Positions 63,651 through 64,000 of a stretch of DNA of 64,000 nt are shown piece by piece. Source of the DNA: Pseudarthrobacter defluvii. Lineage in GTDB: Bacteria > Actinomycetota > Actinomycetes > Actinomycetales > Micrococcaceae. The DNA lies in NCBI RefSeq assembly GCF_030816725.1, contig NZ_JAUSYG010000001.1, forward strand, positions 2,294,001-2,358,000. The letters are read 5' to 3'. The position numbers were made by a program, and so were the translations under genes. The number at the start of each line of letters is the position of its first letter. Position 1 is the stretch's first letter. Below the pieces are notes generated by a model, which did no database searches, was not told the origin of the DNA, and was given only the letters and a program-made list of their open reading frames with translations.

Positions 63651-64000
63651 ATGTTTGTCTTAAACACGTGGTACGTGGCGGCATGGTCCACGGACGTTTC
63701 CCGCAAGCCCATACGGCGAGTGATCTGCGCGCAACCGATTGTCCTTTTCAGGACACAGGACAACGAGGCGGTGGCGTTGGCTGATCGTTGTGCCCACCGT
63801 GCCTTTCCGCTTTCTGAAGGTCGGACAGTTGGCGACTCGGTGGAGTGCGGCTATCACGGGTTTACCTATGGATCTGATGGGGCATGCACGCGTGTCCCCG
63901 CCCAAACTTCGATTCCGGAGCGGGCCCGGGTTCGCAAGTACCCGCTCGTTGAAAAAGACGGCTGGATCTGGGTCTGGACGGGCGATGCCGAGCTGGCAGA
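63651..64000 (+). CDS. Rieske [2Fe-2S] aromatic oxygenase, vanillate O-demethylase type (runs off right edge)
   Basis: N-terminal 116 residues of a protein normally about 350 long, with GGAGGAG upstream of the ATG. FVLNTWYVAAWSTDVSRKP is the family opening. The Rieske cluster ligands are ADRCAHRAF (CxH) and VECGYHGFTY (CxxH). It matches oxygenase components of vanillate and related methoxy-aromatic O-demethylases, which release formaldehyde using electrons from a reductase (not in the window). Neighbouring hps and phi fit that product. Other Rieske substrates cannot be excluded from the N-terminus alone. Confidence 0.9.
   Translation, partial: MFVLNTWYVAAWSTDVSRKPIRRVICAQPIVLFRTQDNEAVALADRCAHRAFPLSEGRTVGDSVECGYHGFTYGSDGACTRVPAQTSIPERARVRKYPLVEKDGWIWVWTGDAELA

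Overview
The window looks like DNA from a high-GC actinobacterium of the Micrococcaceae (Arthrobacter, Pseudarthrobacter or Paenarthrobacter type). This rests on the codon bias, on lineage-typical families such as a DUF4193 protein, a DUF6480 protein and OpcA beside glucose-6-phosphate dehydrogenase, and on the recurrent ATGA and GTGA gene overlaps. It is an inference from remembered protein families, not from a search. I saw no rRNA, tRNA or CRISPR array.

Layout. 1-8.3 kb: envelope and stress-type genes (two lipoproteins, a class A penicillin-binding protein, a short-chain dehydrogenase with a frameshift, an iron-permease-family protein, DUF4193 and a PAP2 phosphatase). 8.3-20.1 kb: a compact sugar-oxidation cluster. 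It holds a zinc sugar dehydrogenase, an aldose epimerase, a MarR regulator, a membrane protein, a gluconate-2-dehydrogenase-type subunit 3 with its GMC flavoprotein, a pyruvate-oxidase-like TPP enzyme, an enolase-superfamily dehydratase, a ZIP-type transporter and a GH15 glucosidase. Many of these genes overlap by 1-4 bases. A perfect inverted repeat TTGCG-N4-CGCAA occurs four times between genes in the first 20 kb, with near-matches before the MarR gene and the PBP gene. 20.3-24.4 kb: an MFS transporter, small proteins, a nitroreductase remnant and an alpha/beta hydrolase.

24.8-29.6 kb: a complete beta-glucoside PTS operon on the minus strand (EIIBCA, 6-phospho-beta-glucosidase, LicT/BglG antiterminator, HPr), whose leader carries an antiterminator (RAT) element overlapping a terminator. 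29.7-38.4 kb: an XRE regulator divergent from an efflux pump and an alcohol dehydrogenase, a lone serine resolvase, a MacB/FtsX-type ABC transporter, and a two-component system divergent from it. 38.6-43.8 kb: a flavin-reductase fragment, then a class III aminotransferase, a PucR regulator and methylmalonate-semialdehyde dehydrogenase, which together suggest beta-alanine or related amine catabolism. 44.2-49.1 kb: the glyoxylate shunt genes aceA and aceB, then a GNAT-AAA+ fusion protein.

49.6-58.3 kb is a decaying catabolic island. An amino-acid-type ABC transporter has lost its ATPase and permease to frameshifts, while its binding protein, an AstE/AspA-type deacylase and an amidase are intact. 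Next to them lie a fossil Rieske oxygenase, a LysR gene cut in two by a 1257-bp IS3-family element with a 4-bp target duplication, and a hutD-like pseudogene. 58.3-64 kb: opcA, zwf, hps and phi (the ribulose monophosphate pathway that fixes formaldehyde), a GntR regulator and a Rieske oxygenase of the vanillate O-demethylase type that runs off the right edge. A 17-bp palindrome built from two TGTATACA units lies upstream of phi, between the GntR gene and the Rieske gene, and upstream of the fossil Rieske gene at 53.2 kb, with the same 21-nt spacing to the start codon. The simplest reading is that one regulator couples aromatic O-demethylation to capture of the formaldehyde it releases.
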